This document shows, piece after piece, positions 25,438-35,612 of a stretch of DNA of 64,000 nucleotides (position 1 is the first letter of the stretch; each line of letters starts with the position of its first letter). Where the stretch lies: contig NZ_KB849176.1 of the NCBI RefSeq assembly GCF_000367925.1, positions 424,191 to 488,190 of the forward strand, given 5' to 3'. The stretch comes from Acinetobacter bohemicus ANC 3994 (GTDB lineage Bacteria; Pseudomonadota; Gammaproteobacteria; Pseudomonadales; Moraxellaceae). The notes beneath the pieces are model-generated. The model did not search any database. It was not told the DNA's origin and saw only the letters and a list, made by a program, of their open reading frames with translations. Made by a program: the position numbers and the translations under genes.

Positions 25438-28400
25438 ATGTATAAACCAACCGCGATTTTGTATCAGCCTTCATTGCCTCAGTTTTTAAAAATTACTGTA
25501 TTGGGCTCAGCCTTAGCTGCTTTAGGTCTGACGGGCTGTTCCTCAAGCCCAAATGCAACGCAAAAATCAAAATCGAAATTGGTGGGTTCTGGATATCTAG
25601 ATGCCAATAGTTTGGACTCTTTAGAAGATTTACTTTCTGCAACCGATATGCGCGCAGTAGAAGGTGATCGTCTGTTAATTTTAAAACACGGTGACGTTTG
25701 GAAGCGTATGACCGTCGGTTTTAAAATGGATCAAACCCATTGGGACTCTCGTATTGAAGCGCAACGGGGTTGGTTTATTTCACGTCAACCGTATTTAGAC
25801 CGTTTGAGCGCACGTGCTTCGCGTTATCTTTATCACACGGTGAAAGAAGCGGAACGTCGCGGTTTGCCAACAGAATTGGCTTTATTACCGATTATTGAAA
25901 GTTCGTATGATCCCGCTGCAACCAGTAGTGCAGCCGCCGCAGGGATGTGGCAGTTTATTCCGAGCACGGGGCGTATTTATGGTTTGAAGCAAACCAGTTT
26001 ATACGATGGTCGTCGAGATGTAGTTGAATCGACCCGTGCGGCGTATGAGTTTTTAGGTGGGCTATATAACCAGTTTGGTTCATGGGAGTTGGCTTTAGCA
26101 GCATACAACGCAGGTCCCGGTCGTATCCAGCAAGCAATTAACCGTAATAAAGCCGCAGGATTACCAACCGATTATTGGTCACTTAAACTGCCGCAAGAAA
26201 CCATGAATTATGTACCGCGTTTCTTGGCTGTGGCGCAAATTATTAAAAATCCAAATGCTTATGGTGTGTCATTGCCACCGATTGCCAATCGTCCGCATTT
26301 TAGAGAGGTTGCGATTGGGGCAGTCAGTTTAAATGATGTTGCTTCTATTACCGGTTTAAGCCGTGCAGAGCTTTATCAGTTAAATCCGGGGCATCGTGGT
26401 GATCGTATTGATAGTGAAAGCCCAATGCGCATTATTATTCCTGCCGATTTAAGTCCATCGATTGATACGAAACTCAAAAAATTACAATCGAGTTCGGGTA
26501 GTTTATGGGCAAGTGCAGCACAACCTTTTACCCCAGAAAGAAGCAATCCACCTGAACTGAATACTCAAGTGATTAATCCGGTAAAAACAGCACCACCGAT
26601 ATTAGTCGCCAATACACCAAAAGTCTCTCAGCCTGTGGCAACGACCACGGTTAAACCTACCAATCCTGTGGTAGCAACACAAAGTTCAAATAAACGGATA
26701 TCGACCCCTCAAGGTTCGGCAGCGTTGGCCTCTTTTGCTGCAAATAGTGATATTCCAAGTGCACCACGTATTCCTGTTGCGGTCACTCAAGTTGCCAATG
26801 TTAAACCTGTGACTGTTGAGCCACCGTTATCTGCGCGTGAACGTGAACAGATTTTGGCAGCAGTCAAAGCTGAAGGTGAAAATAAAACCGTAGAGCAAGT
26901 GCTTCAGCCCGTAGCCAGTAAAGCTGAACAAGAGAAAGTGGTTGAAGAAATTAAAGCAATCGCACCGCAAGGCACAGAAATTACGGATCCTTTTGACGGT
27001 AAAATTAAATTAACCGCGATTCAAACCAGTCAGTCTGTTGCGGAGCAACAAGGGAAGGAATTAACCAAAGGATTCTCGTATCCAAAAGGTGTAGCGGAAA
27101 ATACCAAAGCAGATTCTGATGAAGCCAAACGTAACCAAGGTAAAAATTACGTTAAGACGGATTCAGAAATTGTTGTCGTGCCGCCTAAAGGCAAGCGCAG
27201 TACCTATACGGTGCTTCCGGGGGATACATTGGCGGTGATTGCCATGAAAAATGGTTTGAATTGGCGTGATGTGGCGAAGTGGAATCAGATTGATCCAAGT
27301 TCACCGCTTTATGTGGGAACCAGTATTTATTTATATGATGCTAAGCCGCAAAATACCGAATCATCTGCAGCCCCTAAAGCTAAAGCAGCACCTGAAACCT
27401 ATGTGGTTCAAGCCAATGACAGCTTAACCGGCATTGCGAGCCAATTTGGTCTGTCGGTCAAACAACTGGCGGATTACAATGATTTGGCTGTAAACAGTGG
27501 CGTGCGTGTTGGACAAAAATTAGCATTAAAAGAAACCACTTCAGCAAATCCGAATAAAGCAGAGAATAAGACAAGCAGTGCAACTCCAGTTTCTAAAGTG
27601 AAGACCAAGTCCTATGTGGTTAAACGCGGTGAATACTTAAAACTGATTGCAGAGCGTTATGCGTTGTCTAATCAAGAATTGGCGGATTTAACTACCGGTT
27701 TAACTTCAGGCAGTAGTTTAATGGTGGGACAAAAAATTAATGTTCCATTACATGAAGTTGCCACCAAGGTAGACAGTAAACAGGAAGAAAAATCTAATCC
27801 TGTTAAAGTGGATGCAGCAATTGTAGAACCAGCGTATAAAACTGAAAGCTATCAGGTACAACGTGGCGATACCTTGTATAGCATTGCAGCACAATCAAAA
27901 ATATCTTTAACTGAATTGGCACAGCTTAATAAACTTAATAACAACAGTGGTTTACAAGTCGGTCAAAGCATTAAAATTCCTGCTGGTTCAACAGTTCCAG
28001 AGAGTTACACGGTGCAATCGGGTGATAGTTTATCTGCCATTTCTGCGAAATATAATTTAGGAATGGATTATATTGCCAATATCAATGGTATTAATCGTAA
28101 TACGGGATTACGTGTGGGACAGCGTTTAAAACTGAGCGGTGAAGAACCTGTCGCAAGTAAAGTCGAAGCAAAAATTGAAAAAGCCAGTGCGGAAAAGCAG
28201 AGTACTGAAAAACAGAGCGATACGCATGTGGTGAAATCGGGTGAAACACTCAGCAGTATTGCCAAGAAATATCACTTACAGTTGGATTATTTGGCGAGCT
28301 TAAATGGCTTGTCACGTACTTCAACTGTACGGGTGGGGCAACGCTTAAAAATTGAAGGTGATCTGCCAAAGCCTGAAACAAAAGTTGAAGCAGCAATACC

Positions 28401-28722
28401 TAAAGCCGCGAAACCATCACGTAATACTGAAGCCTATACGGTAAAACCCGGTGAGTCTTTAAATGCCATTGCCAACCGGTCTGGAGTGACAGTGGCTGAA
28501 TTGGCTGCGCTAAATGATTTAAATGCGCGTGCAAGTTTACGGGTAGGTCAACAGATTGTGGTTCCTAAAACAGTGGCTGACTATAAAATTAAACGCGGTG
28601 ATACCTTGATTGGTTTGGCAAACCGTTATGGCGTGGATACTGGAAAACTCGCTGAAATGAATGATATTCAAACGAATACTCAATTGCGTATTGGTGAAGT
28701 GATTAAAGTTCCAAACTTATAA
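25438..28722 (+). CDS. mltD: Membrane-bound lytic murein transglycosylase D with eight LysM repeats
   Basis: The 1094-aa lipoprotein starts at ATG 25438 (an upstream in-frame ATG would precede the signal) and has lipobox LAALGLTGC. The SLT domain (about 125-250) carries catalytic Glu154 in LLPIIESSYDPAATS plus AAGMWQFIPSTGRIYG and ALAAYNAGPGRI. A Pro/Thr-rich linker leads to eight LysM modules from about residue 588 to the end, e.g. TYTVLPGDTLAVIA, ESYQVQRGDTLYSIA and ADYKIKRGDTLIGLANRYG. The enzyme cleaves peptidoglycan to 1,6-anhydro-muropeptides. E. coli MltD is about 450 aa with far fewer LysM, so this is a much expanded form. Confidence 0.95.
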   Translation: MYKPTAILYQPSLPQFLKITVLGSALAALGLTGCSSSPNATQKSKSKLVGSGYLDANSLDSLEDLLSATDMRAVEGDRLLILKHGDVWKRMTVGFKMDQTHWDSRIEAQRGWFISRQPYLDRLSARASRYLYHTVKEAERRGLPTELALLPIIESSYDPAATSSAAAAGMWQFIPSTGRIYGLKQTSLYDGRRDVVESTRAAYEFLGGLYNQFGSWELALAAYNAGPGRIQQAINRNKAAGLPTDYWSLKLPQETMNYVPRFLAVAQIIKNPNAYGVSLPPIANRPHFREVAIGAVSLNDVASITGLSRAELYQLNPGHRGDRIDSESPMRIIIPADLSPSIDTKLKKLQSSSGSLWASAAQPFTPERSNPPELNTQVINPVKTAPPILVANTPKVSQPVATTTVKPTNPVVATQSSNKRISTPQGSAALASFAANSDIPSAPRIPVAVTQVANVKPVTVEPPLSAREREQILAAVKAEGENKTVEQVLQPVASKAEQEKVVEEIKAIAPQGTEITDPFDGKIKLTAIQTSQSVAEQQGKELTKGFSYPKGVAENTKADSDEAKRNQGKNYVKTDSEIVVVPPKGKRSTYTVLPGDTLAVIAMKNGLNWRDVAKWNQIDPSSPLYVGTSIYLYDAKPQNTESSAAPKAKAAPETYVVQANDSLTGIASQFGLSVKQLADYNDLAVNSGVRVGQKLALKETTSANPNKAENKTSSATPVSKVKTKSYVVKRGEYLKLIAERYALSNQELADLTTGLTSGSSLMVGQKINVPLHEVATKVDSKQEEKSNPVKVDAAIVEPAYKTESYQVQRGDTLYSIAAQSKISLTELAQLNKLNNNSGLQVGQSIKIPAGSTVPESYTVQSGDSLSAISAKYNLGMDYIANINGINRNTGLRVGQRLKLSGEEPVASKVEAKIEKASAEKQSTEKQSDTHVVKSGETLSSIAKKYHLQLDYLASLNGLSRTSTVRVGQRLKIEGDLPKPETKVEAAIPKAAKPSRNTEAYTVKPGESLNAIANRSGVTVAELAALNDLNARASLRVGQQIVVPKTVADYKIKRGDTLIGLANRYGVDTGKLAEMNDIQTNTQLRIGEVIKVPNL

Positions 28723-28750
28723 AACATGCAAAGACAGGGAGTGCTTTTAC

Positions 28751-30589
28751 ATGTTATTGGCTAGCGCAAAACGCTTTGGTTTTGCCTGTGGACTGGGTCT
28801 TCTGACTCAAGGGGTGTGGGCTGCGGTGCAGACTACACCATACATTGCTGTACATAGTCAGCCGAAATATGCAGGCTTATCTGTCATGCCTTATGCCAAT
28901 GCGCATGCGCCGAAAGGGGGCTATTTAAGTACCGCCAGTAATGGCACTTTCGATAACTTAAATAGTATGAATGGTAAAGGCAGTTCCACAGATGGGGTTG
29001 AACATCTGTTTGACTCGTTGATGTCAAGTTCACTGGATGAGCCTGGGGTCATGTATCCTTTGCTGGCAGAAAAAGTTACCTTTGATCCTCAAAAAACCCA
29101 ATATGTCATTTTTCATTTAAATCCCAAAGCACGTTTTAGCGATGGCAGTGCCGTGACAGCGCAAGATGTAAAGTTTAGTTTTGATGCTTATCAGACTAAG
29201 TCTAATCCGGGCTTGCAAATGTATCTGGCCGATTTGGATAAAACTGAAGTTTTATCCAAATATGTGGTCAAGATGAGTTTTAAATCGGACAAAAATTCAG
29301 AAATGCCGCTGATTTTGTCGCAAATGCCGATTTATTCAAAAAAGGATTGGCAGCATAAAGATTTTACCCGTGTCACTTTGCAACCAATTCTAGGTTCAGG
29401 GCCTTATTTAATTGATCGCATTGATGCGGGTCGCAGTATTACCTATAAGCTAAATCCCAATTATTGGGGCAAAGACTTAGCAGTGAATAAAGGGCGTTAT
29501 AACTTTGCGCGTTTGAAGTATGTGTATTACCGCAGCTTAGACATCGCTTTTGAAGGCTTTAAGTCGGGTCAATATACCTTGCATGAAGAAATGACTGCGC
29601 GTAAATGGGTTACGGAATATAATTTTCCTGCTGTGAAATCGGGGATGGTGGTGAAATATAAATTTCAGCATCACAATCCTATTGCGACACAAAGTTTTGT
29701 GTTTAATACGCGCCGTGCCCCTTTTAATGACATTCAATTTCGTCAAGCCATTACTAACGCTTATGATTTTGAATGGCAAAATAAAGCTTTATTTTATGGG
29801 CAATATCAACGCTTACAGAGCTATTTTTCCAACAGTGAACTTGAAGCGAAAGGTGTTCCCAGTCAGGCAGAAATGGCGATTTTAAAGCCGTATTTGGCAC
29901 GATTAAATCCGATTCAACGTCAGGGAGTGCTTAAGGCTTGGCAATATCCCATCTCTGATGCCAGTGGTTTTAATCGTAATAATTTGCTCATTGCAAGGCA
30001 GCAGTTATTAAAAGCAGGTTATAGCTTCCAAAATGGACGATTGCTGGATTCTAAGGCCAAGCCGATTCAGATTGAATTTCTCATTCATCAAGAGGGTTTG
30101 CAGCGTACTTTGATGCCATTTATACGCAATATGAAGCGTTTGGGGATTGATGTTGCTATTCGACAAGTCGATGTGCCACAGTACATTGAGCGCATGCGAA
30201 GTAAAGATTTTGACATGACCACCAGCGTGATGCCACAGTCACTCAATCCGGGCAATGAACAGGCACAGTTTTGGGGCAGTGCATCGGCAGATCAGCCGGG
30301 GAATTATAATTATTCAGGCATTAAAAATTCGGTGATTGATGCTGTCGTTCAGCAGGTCATTCAGGCACCAGATCGCGAACAATTGGTGCTGAGAACCAAG
30401 GTGCTCGATCGATTATTACGTGCCGGTTATTATCAAATTCCGACCTATGGTAAAGGTGAAAACTGGTTTGCCTATTGGAATATGTATCATCAACCCAAAG
30501 TCAAACCAAAGTTATCATCGGGGATTGACTATTGGTGGAGTGATGCCGAGCAAGCCAAAAAAGTCACGCATTATTTACGTCAACAATAA
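28751..30589 (+). CDS. yejA: Periplasmic oligopeptide-binding protein YejA
   Basis: The 612-aa family-5 solute-binding protein has a signal peptide (cleavage after GVWAA, residue 26). Matching YejA segments include YANAHAPKGGYLSTASNGTF, SFDAYQTKSNPGLQMYLADL and FNTRRAPFNDIQFRQAITNA. It delivers peptides (in E. coli, microcin C) to the YejBEF ABC importer encoded next. An AGGGAGTG ribosome site is upstream. It begins 28 nt after mltD, so the five genes may be one operon. Confidence 0.94.
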   Translation: MLLASAKRFGFACGLGLLTQGVWAAVQTTPYIAVHSQPKYAGLSVMPYANAHAPKGGYLSTASNGTFDNLNSMNGKGSSTDGVEHLFDSLMSSSLDEPGVMYPLLAEKVTFDPQKTQYVIFHLNPKARFSDGSAVTAQDVKFSFDAYQTKSNPGLQMYLADLDKTEVLSKYVVKMSFKSDKNSEMPLILSQMPIYSKKDWQHKDFTRVTLQPILGSGPYLIDRIDAGRSITYKLNPNYWGKDLAVNKGRYNFARLKYVYYRSLDIAFEGFKSGQYTLHEEMTARKWVTEYNFPAVKSGMVVKYKFQHHNPIATQSFVFNTRRAPFNDIQFRQAITNAYDFEWQNKALFYGQYQRLQSYFSNSELEAKGVPSQAEMAILKPYLARLNPIQRQGVLKAWQYPISDASGFNRNNLLIARQQLLKAGYSFQNGRLLDSKAKPIQIEFLIHQEGLQRTLMPFIRNMKRLGIDVAIRQVDVPQYIERMRSKDFDMTTSVMPQSLNPGNEQAQFWGSASADQPGNYNYSGIKNSVIDAVVQQVIQAPDREQLVLRTKVLDRLLRAGYYQIPTYGKGENWFAYWNMYHQPKVKPKLSSGIDYWWSDAEQAKKVTHYLRQQ

Positions 30590-30621
30590 GCAATCACCAA
30601 GGCACAAGGAACGTTGTTTCG

Positions 30622-31686
30622 ATGGGCATATATATATTAAAAAGACTGCTGCTGATTATTCCGACCCTGTTTTTCATTTTACTGATTAACTTTGTGGTGA
30701 TTCAAATTGCCCCCGGAGGGCCGGTCGAGCAAGCGATTCAACAAGCGGAAGCTTTTCAAGGCATGGGCGCAACGGGTGGTGAAACTGCGCATAGCAAAAG
30801 TAATTATCAGGGTGCCAAAGGTTTAAGTGAGGAAATGGTAGAGAAGATTAAAGCCCAATATGGTTTTGATCGGCCTGCACATGAACGTTTTTGGAGCATG
30901 CTGAAAAGTTATGCCAGCTTTGATTTTGGCACCAGTTTTTTTAAAGATAAACCTGTTACCCAATTACTCTGGGAAAAAATGCCCGTGTCCTTGTCTTTGG
31001 GCTTATGGAGCACTTTACTGATTTATCTGATTTCGATTCCTTTGGGGATTAAAAAAGCACGCCAACATGGCATGCTGTTTGATAAATCGACCTCCATGTT
31101 ATTGGCGATAGGCTATGCCATCCCATCTTTTGTTTTTGCCGTGTTATTGATTGTCTTTTTTGCTGGTGGCTCGTATTTTCAATGGTTTCCCTTGCAGGGC
31201 TTGGTGTCTGAAAATTTTCACAGTTTAAGTTGGTTAGGCAAAATTAAAGACTATTTTTGGCATATGACCTTGCCTTTATTGGCCATGGTGATTGGTGGTT
31301 TTGCGGGACTGACCTATTTAACCAAATATTCCTTTATGGAAGAGTTAAACAAGCAATATGTCTTGGCTGCGCGTTCCAAAGGTTTAAGTGAATCACGCGT
31401 GCTATATGGTCATGTGTTTCGTAATGCCATGTTGATTGTGATTGCGGGTTTACCCGAAGCATTGATTGGTATTTTCTTTGTCGGCAACTTATTTATTGAA
31501 ATCATCTTTAATTTAGATGGTTTGGGTTTGCTAGGGTTTGAAGCGATTCAACAGCGTGATTATCCTGTCATTTTTGGTACATTATTTTTATTTACCTTGC
31601 TCGGTTTAGTGTTGCGTTTAATCAGTGATGTACTGTATCAGGTGATTGATCCGCGTATTAATTTTGATTCGCGAGGTGCCGAGTGA
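30622..31686 (+). CDS. yejB: ABC peptide transporter permease YejB
   Basis: The 354-aa inner-membrane permease has the first helix LKRLLLIIPTLFFILLINFV and the conserved N-terminal QIAPGGPVEQ of OppB-like proteins. The cytoplasmic EAA loop is in EELNKQYVLAARSKGLSESR. Its 3' end overlaps yejE by 4 nt (ATGA). Confidence 0.95.
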   Translation: MGIYILKRLLLIIPTLFFILLINFVVIQIAPGGPVEQAIQQAEAFQGMGATGGETAHSKSNYQGAKGLSEEMVEKIKAQYGFDRPAHERFWSMLKSYASFDFGTSFFKDKPVTQLLWEKMPVSLSLGLWSTLLIYLISIPLGIKKARQHGMLFDKSTSMLLAIGYAIPSFVFAVLLIVFFAGGSYFQWFPLQGLVSENFHSLSWLGKIKDYFWHMTLPLLAMVIGGFAGLTYLTKYSFMEELNKQYVLAARSKGLSESRVLYGHVFRNAMLIVIAGLPEALIGIFFVGNLFIEIIFNLDGLGLLGFEAIQQRDYPVIFGTLFLFTLLGLVLRLISDVLYQVIDPRINFDSRGAE

Positions 31687-32699
31687 TGTCACCTTTAATG
31701 CAGATGCGCTTAAAACGCTTTAAGGAAAATAAACTCGGCTTTGCTTGTCTGATTTTATTTGCGCTGATTTTTATTTTGTCACTGGCTTCGGAATTGATTG
31801 CTAACGATAAACCGCTGTTAGTGAAATATGATGATTCATTGTACGTGCCTGTTTTTAAATCCTACCCTGAAACTACCTTTGGCGGTGTATTTGAAACAGA
31901 AGCCGATTATAAAGACCCCGTGGTACAACAGCTCATCAGTCATAACGGCTGGGCGCTTTGGCCCCTGATTGAATATTCCTACCAAACGCCAAATTTAGAA
32001 CTAGCAGTGCCTGTACCTTCTGCACCAACTGCGCAAAACTGGTTAGGAACCGATGATCAAGGGCGAGATGTATTGGCACGTATTCTCTATGGTTTACGCG
32101 TGTCGCTGCTTTTTGGCTTTGCCTTAACCTTTGCTTCAGCCATTCTCGGAATCATGGTGGGTGCAATTCAGGGCTATTATGGTGGATGGATCGATTTACT
32201 GGGGCAGCGTATCCTTGAGGTTTGGGGTGGCTTGCCGACATTATTTATGGTGATGATTTTGGTCAGCATGTTTACCCCCAATGTGTATTGGCTGTTTTTG
32301 ATAATGCTCTGTTTTGGTTGGACGACACTGGTCGGGTTGGTACGTGCAGAATTTTTAAAAGCCCGTAATTTGGATTATGTACGTGCAGCGCGTGGTTTGG
32401 GAGTCAGTGATCGAACCATTATGTTTCGGCATATTTTACCGAATGCCATGAGTTCAAGTTTGTCACAACTGCCCTTTATGTTGACGGCCAATATTACCGC
32501 ACTGACGGCTTTAGACTTCTTGGGATATGGTTTACCGCCAGATGCGGCATCTTTAGGTGAATTATTATTACAAGGCAAGTCGAACTTAAATGCACCATGG
32601 TTGGCACTGTCAGGCTTCTTTACCTTAGCCATTGTTTTATCATTATTGATTTATATTGGGGAGGCGACACGTGATGCATTCGATCCAAGACGCCAATAA
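31683..32699 (+). CDS. yejE: ABC peptide transporter permease YejE
   Basis: The 338-aa OppC-like permease has helix 1 LGFACLILFALIFILSLASE, a periplasmic domain to about residue 125, LGTDDQGRDVLARILYGLRV typical of the family, and the EAA loop in EFLKARNLDYVRAARGLGVS. ATGATG at 31683 or 31686 can start it. Its end overlaps yejF by 26 nt. Confidence 0.95.
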   Translation: MMSPLMQMRLKRFKENKLGFACLILFALIFILSLASELIANDKPLLVKYDDSLYVPVFKSYPETTFGGVFETEADYKDPVVQQLISHNGWALWPLIEYSYQTPNLELAVPVPSAPTAQNWLGTDDQGRDVLARILYGLRVSLLFGFALTFASAILGIMVGAIQGYYGGWIDLLGQRILEVWGGLPTLFMVMILVSMFTPNVYWLFLIMLCFGWTTLVGLVRAEFLKARNLDYVRAARGLGVSDRTIMFRHILPNAMSSSLSQLPFMLTANITALTALDFLGYGLPPDAASLGELLLQGKSNLNAPWLALSGFFTLAIVLSLLIYIGEATRDAFDPRRQ

Positions 32700-34263
32700 T
32701 CCACAGGTGGTATTGGCTGTAGAACATTTGAATATTCAGCATGAGCAACAGCTGTTGGTTAATGATTTAAATTTTCAGCTGCATGCTGGTGAAACCATTG
32801 CCATTGTCGGTGAAAGTGGTTCAGGGAAGTCGATCAGTAGTTTGGCTTTACTGGGGCTGTTACCCAGTACTTTAAGCATACAAGGTCAGGTCTGGTTAGG
32901 GCAACAAGATGTGTTAACCCTTAAGTCTGAACAACTGCGACAAATTCGTGGTCAGAAAATGGCGATGATTTTCCAAGAACCGATGACGGCCTTAAACCCA
33001 TTACATCGGGTGGAAAAGATTATTGGTGAAACGTTGTTGTTGCAAGGCTGGTCAAAAGCAAAGACTCAAGCGCGCATTATCGAATTACTCAACGATGTGG
33101 GCATGACCGACCCAGAAGATAAATTGCGCCGTTATCCGCATGAACTGTCAGGTGGGCAACGTCAACGTGTGATGATTGCCATGGCTTTGGCCTTAGATCC
33201 CGATATTTTAATTGCAGATGAGCCAACGACGGCTTTGGATGTGACCTTGCAGGCACAAATTTTAGCGCTGCTTAAATCATTACAACAAAGCCGAAAAATG
33301 GCCATGATCTTGATTAGCCATGACTTAAATTTGGTTCATCGCTATGCTGATCAGGTGATTGTGATGAATAAAGGTGTGGTTGCAGAACAGGGCAGTGTTG
33401 ACGAAATATTTAAACGTCCGAAGCAGACATATACTCAAGATTTATTGAACCATGATTTTGGTCAAGCCATCGAGATTGTAGATCGTCCTGATATATTGAC
33501 TTTACATAATGTTGCGGTGAAATTTCCGATTAAGCAAGGTTGGTTAAACCGAGTCAAAGATTATTTTGTCGCTGTTGAACCCTTAGATTTACAGTTGGCA
33601 CAGGGTGAGTCGATTGGCATTGTTGGGGAAAGTGGTTCAGGTAAAAGTTCACTGGCTTTAGCCATTACCCGACTCATTAAAAGTGAGGGTGAAATTGTTC
33701 TGCTCGGAACAGATTTAAACCAATGCAATGAAACACAATTACGTCCCTTGCGTGCTGAATTCCAGATCGTTTTTCAAGATCCATTTAGCAGTTTAAATCC
33801 ACGTTTAAATGTGGAGCAGACCATTGGCGAAGGTTTGGGTTTAAAAAAACTCTCCAATCCTGAAATATCACAGCGCATTGATGAAGCTTTAGAAAAAGTA
33901 GAATTACCCATCAGCTTTAGAACGCGGTATCCACATGAGCTTTCGGGGGGGCAACGTCAGCGTGTGGCCTTGGCACGTGCGCTGGTGCTTGACCCTAAAT
34001 TATTGGTACTGGATGAACCGACTTCGGCACTGGATCGCACCACGCAACGGGCGATTGTGAAGCTGTTAAGACGTTTACAGCAAGAACATCAAATTAGTTA
34101 TTTATTTATCAGCCATGATTTACAGGTTGTGAAAGCGTTGTGCCAAAAAGTTTTGGTTTTACGTCGTGCCAAAGTGATGGAATTTCAGACCACGGAGCAA
34201 TTATTTTTAAATCCGCAAACCGAATATACCCAACAATTGATTGCCGCAAGTCAGTATTTATAA
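32674..34263 (+). CDS. yejF: ABC peptide transporter ATP-binding protein YejF (two NBDs)
   Basis: The 529-aa protein fuses two ATPase domains. Each has Walker A (VGESGSGKS), the ABC signature (LSGGQRQR) and Walker B (ILIADEPTTALD in the first, LLVLDEPTSALD in the second). ATG 32674 is preferred over an upstream in-frame start because GGGGAGG is about 10 nt before it. It powers YejB/YejE import of peptides delivered by YejA. Confidence 0.95.
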   Translation: MHSIQDANNPQVVLAVEHLNIQHEQQLLVNDLNFQLHAGETIAIVGESGSGKSISSLALLGLLPSTLSIQGQVWLGQQDVLTLKSEQLRQIRGQKMAMIFQEPMTALNPLHRVEKIIGETLLLQGWSKAKTQARIIELLNDVGMTDPEDKLRRYPHELSGGQRQRVMIAMALALDPDILIADEPTTALDVTLQAQILALLKSLQQSRKMAMILISHDLNLVHRYADQVIVMNKGVVAEQGSVDEIFKRPKQTYTQDLLNHDFGQAIEIVDRPDILTLHNVAVKFPIKQGWLNRVKDYFVAVEPLDLQLAQGESIGIVGESGSGKSSLALAITRLIKSEGEIVLLGTDLNQCNETQLRPLRAEFQIVFQDPFSSLNPRLNVEQTIGEGLGLKKLSNPEISQRIDEALEKVELPISFRTRYPHELSGGQRQRVALARALVLDPKLLVLDEPTSALDRTTQRAIVKLLRRLQQEHQISYLFISHDLQVVKALCQKVLVLRRAKVMEFQTTEQLFLNPQTEYTQQLIAASQYL

Positions 34264-34357
34264 ATTTACTGACAAGTCATATTGTCAGAATAGTCATTGA
34301 CGAATAGTATAAAAAGTTTAGAGTTTTAGCTCTACATAAATACAAATAAATTAGGGT

Positions 34358-35608
34358 ATGAATATGAGTCATCTTGCTGAAGCAGCCAGTATTCGCAATA
34401 TCAGCTTTAAAAATCGTATTATTAAAGGTGCGATGAGTGAAGCCTTAGCCAATTATCAAGGTCAGCCGAGCCAACTACATTGGGGTTTATATGAAGCATG
34501 GGCAAAAGGTGGCTTAGGTTGTGCGATTACCGGCAATGTGATGGTGGACTTTCGTGCCAAAAATGAACCGGGTGTTGTGGTGATTGAATCAGAGCGTGAT
34601 CTCGCTCAATTGCAACGCTGGGCAGCGATTGGTAAGCAATATGGCATGGTGCAATTGATTCAATTGTCGCATCCGGGTCGTCAGTGTCCAAAAGGACTCA
34701 ATAAAGAAACCGTTGCACCTTCGGCTGTGCCTTTTAGTCCAATGCTTGCAACAACTTTTGGTACACCGCGTGAATTACGTGAAGATGAAATTCTGGACAT
34801 TATTCAGCGCTTTGCCACATCAGCAAAAATTTGTGAAAAAGCGGGCTTTGAAGGCGTACAGTTACATGGCGCACATGGTTATCTAATCAGTCAATTTTTA
34901 TCGCCCTTGACCAATAAACGTCAAGACCAATGGGGTGGTTCAATTGAAAATCGTATGCGCTTCTTATTGGAAATTTATCAAGCTGTACGCGCAGCGACTT
35001 CAGAGCAATTTATTATTTCAGTGAAACTGAATTCAGCAGATTTCCAGCGTGGTGGTATTACGGAAGATGAAGTGATTACGGTCTTTAAAGCGATTGATGA
35101 GGCCGGTATAGATCTCATTGAAATCTCAGGCGGAACTTATGAAGCACCGGCAATGGCTGGAGCGAAAGCAGATAAGCGTAAAGTCAGCACCATTGCCCGC
35201 GAAGCCTATTTCCTCGATTTTGCAGAAAAAATTCGCAAACAAGTAAAGTGCCATTTGATGGTGACGGGTGGTTTCCGTACTGTAAAAGGGATGAATGCAG
35301 CCTTAGACAGTGGTGCTTGTGAGTTTATTGGTATTGCACGCCCTTTAGCCGTCGAAACCGATTTAACCGATCGTCTGATTGCGGGGCAGGATGTGCGTTA
35401 TGCAGTCAATAACATTAAAACAGGTATTCCGATGGTCGATAAAATGGCGATTATGGAAATTATTTGGTATGCCGCACAGTTTAAGGATATTGCGCAGGGC
35501 AAACGTCCAAATCCTAAATTGTCACCCCTCAAAGTATTCTTGAAATATGCCAAAGGCAATATTACCGCCATGATTAAAGGTCGGGTCAATTCACGTCGTA
35601 GTGCATAA
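34358..35608 (+). CDS. Old yellow enzyme family NADH:flavin oxidoreductase
   Basis: The 416-aa FMN-dependent TIM barrel shows KNRIIKGAMSEALANYQGQP at the FMN-binding start, LIQLSHPGRQCPKG, AGFEGVQLHGAHGYLISQFL, NKRQDQWGGSIENRMRF and VTGGFRTVKGMNAALDSGAC. These enzymes reduce activated C=C or detoxify electrophiles. It is a close paralogue of the protein at 58570-59823. Either ATG 34358 or 34364 is possible (GGG is 7 nt before the latter). It ends 4 nt from the convergent GST gene. Confidence 0.92.
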   Translation: MNMSHLAEAASIRNISFKNRIIKGAMSEALANYQGQPSQLHWGLYEAWAKGGLGCAITGNVMVDFRAKNEPGVVVIESERDLAQLQRWAAIGKQYGMVQLIQLSHPGRQCPKGLNKETVAPSAVPFSPMLATTFGTPRELREDEILDIIQRFATSAKICEKAGFEGVQLHGAHGYLISQFLSPLTNKRQDQWGGSIENRMRFLLEIYQAVRAATSEQFIISVKLNSADFQRGGITEDEVITVFKAIDEAGIDLIEISGGTYEAPAMAGAKADKRKVSTIAREAYFLDFAEKIRKQVKCHLMVTGGFRTVKGMNAALDSGACEFIGIARPLAVETDLTDRLIAGQDVRYAVNNIKTGIPMVDKMAIMEIIWYAAQFKDIAQGKRPNPKLSPLKVFLKYAKGNITAMIKGRVNSRRSA

Positions 35609-35612
35609 CTGA

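Noticed and set aside
34264..34357. Small hairpin CTGACA/TGTCAG after yejF as terminator
   Set aside because: The stem is only 6 bp and is not followed by a T run.
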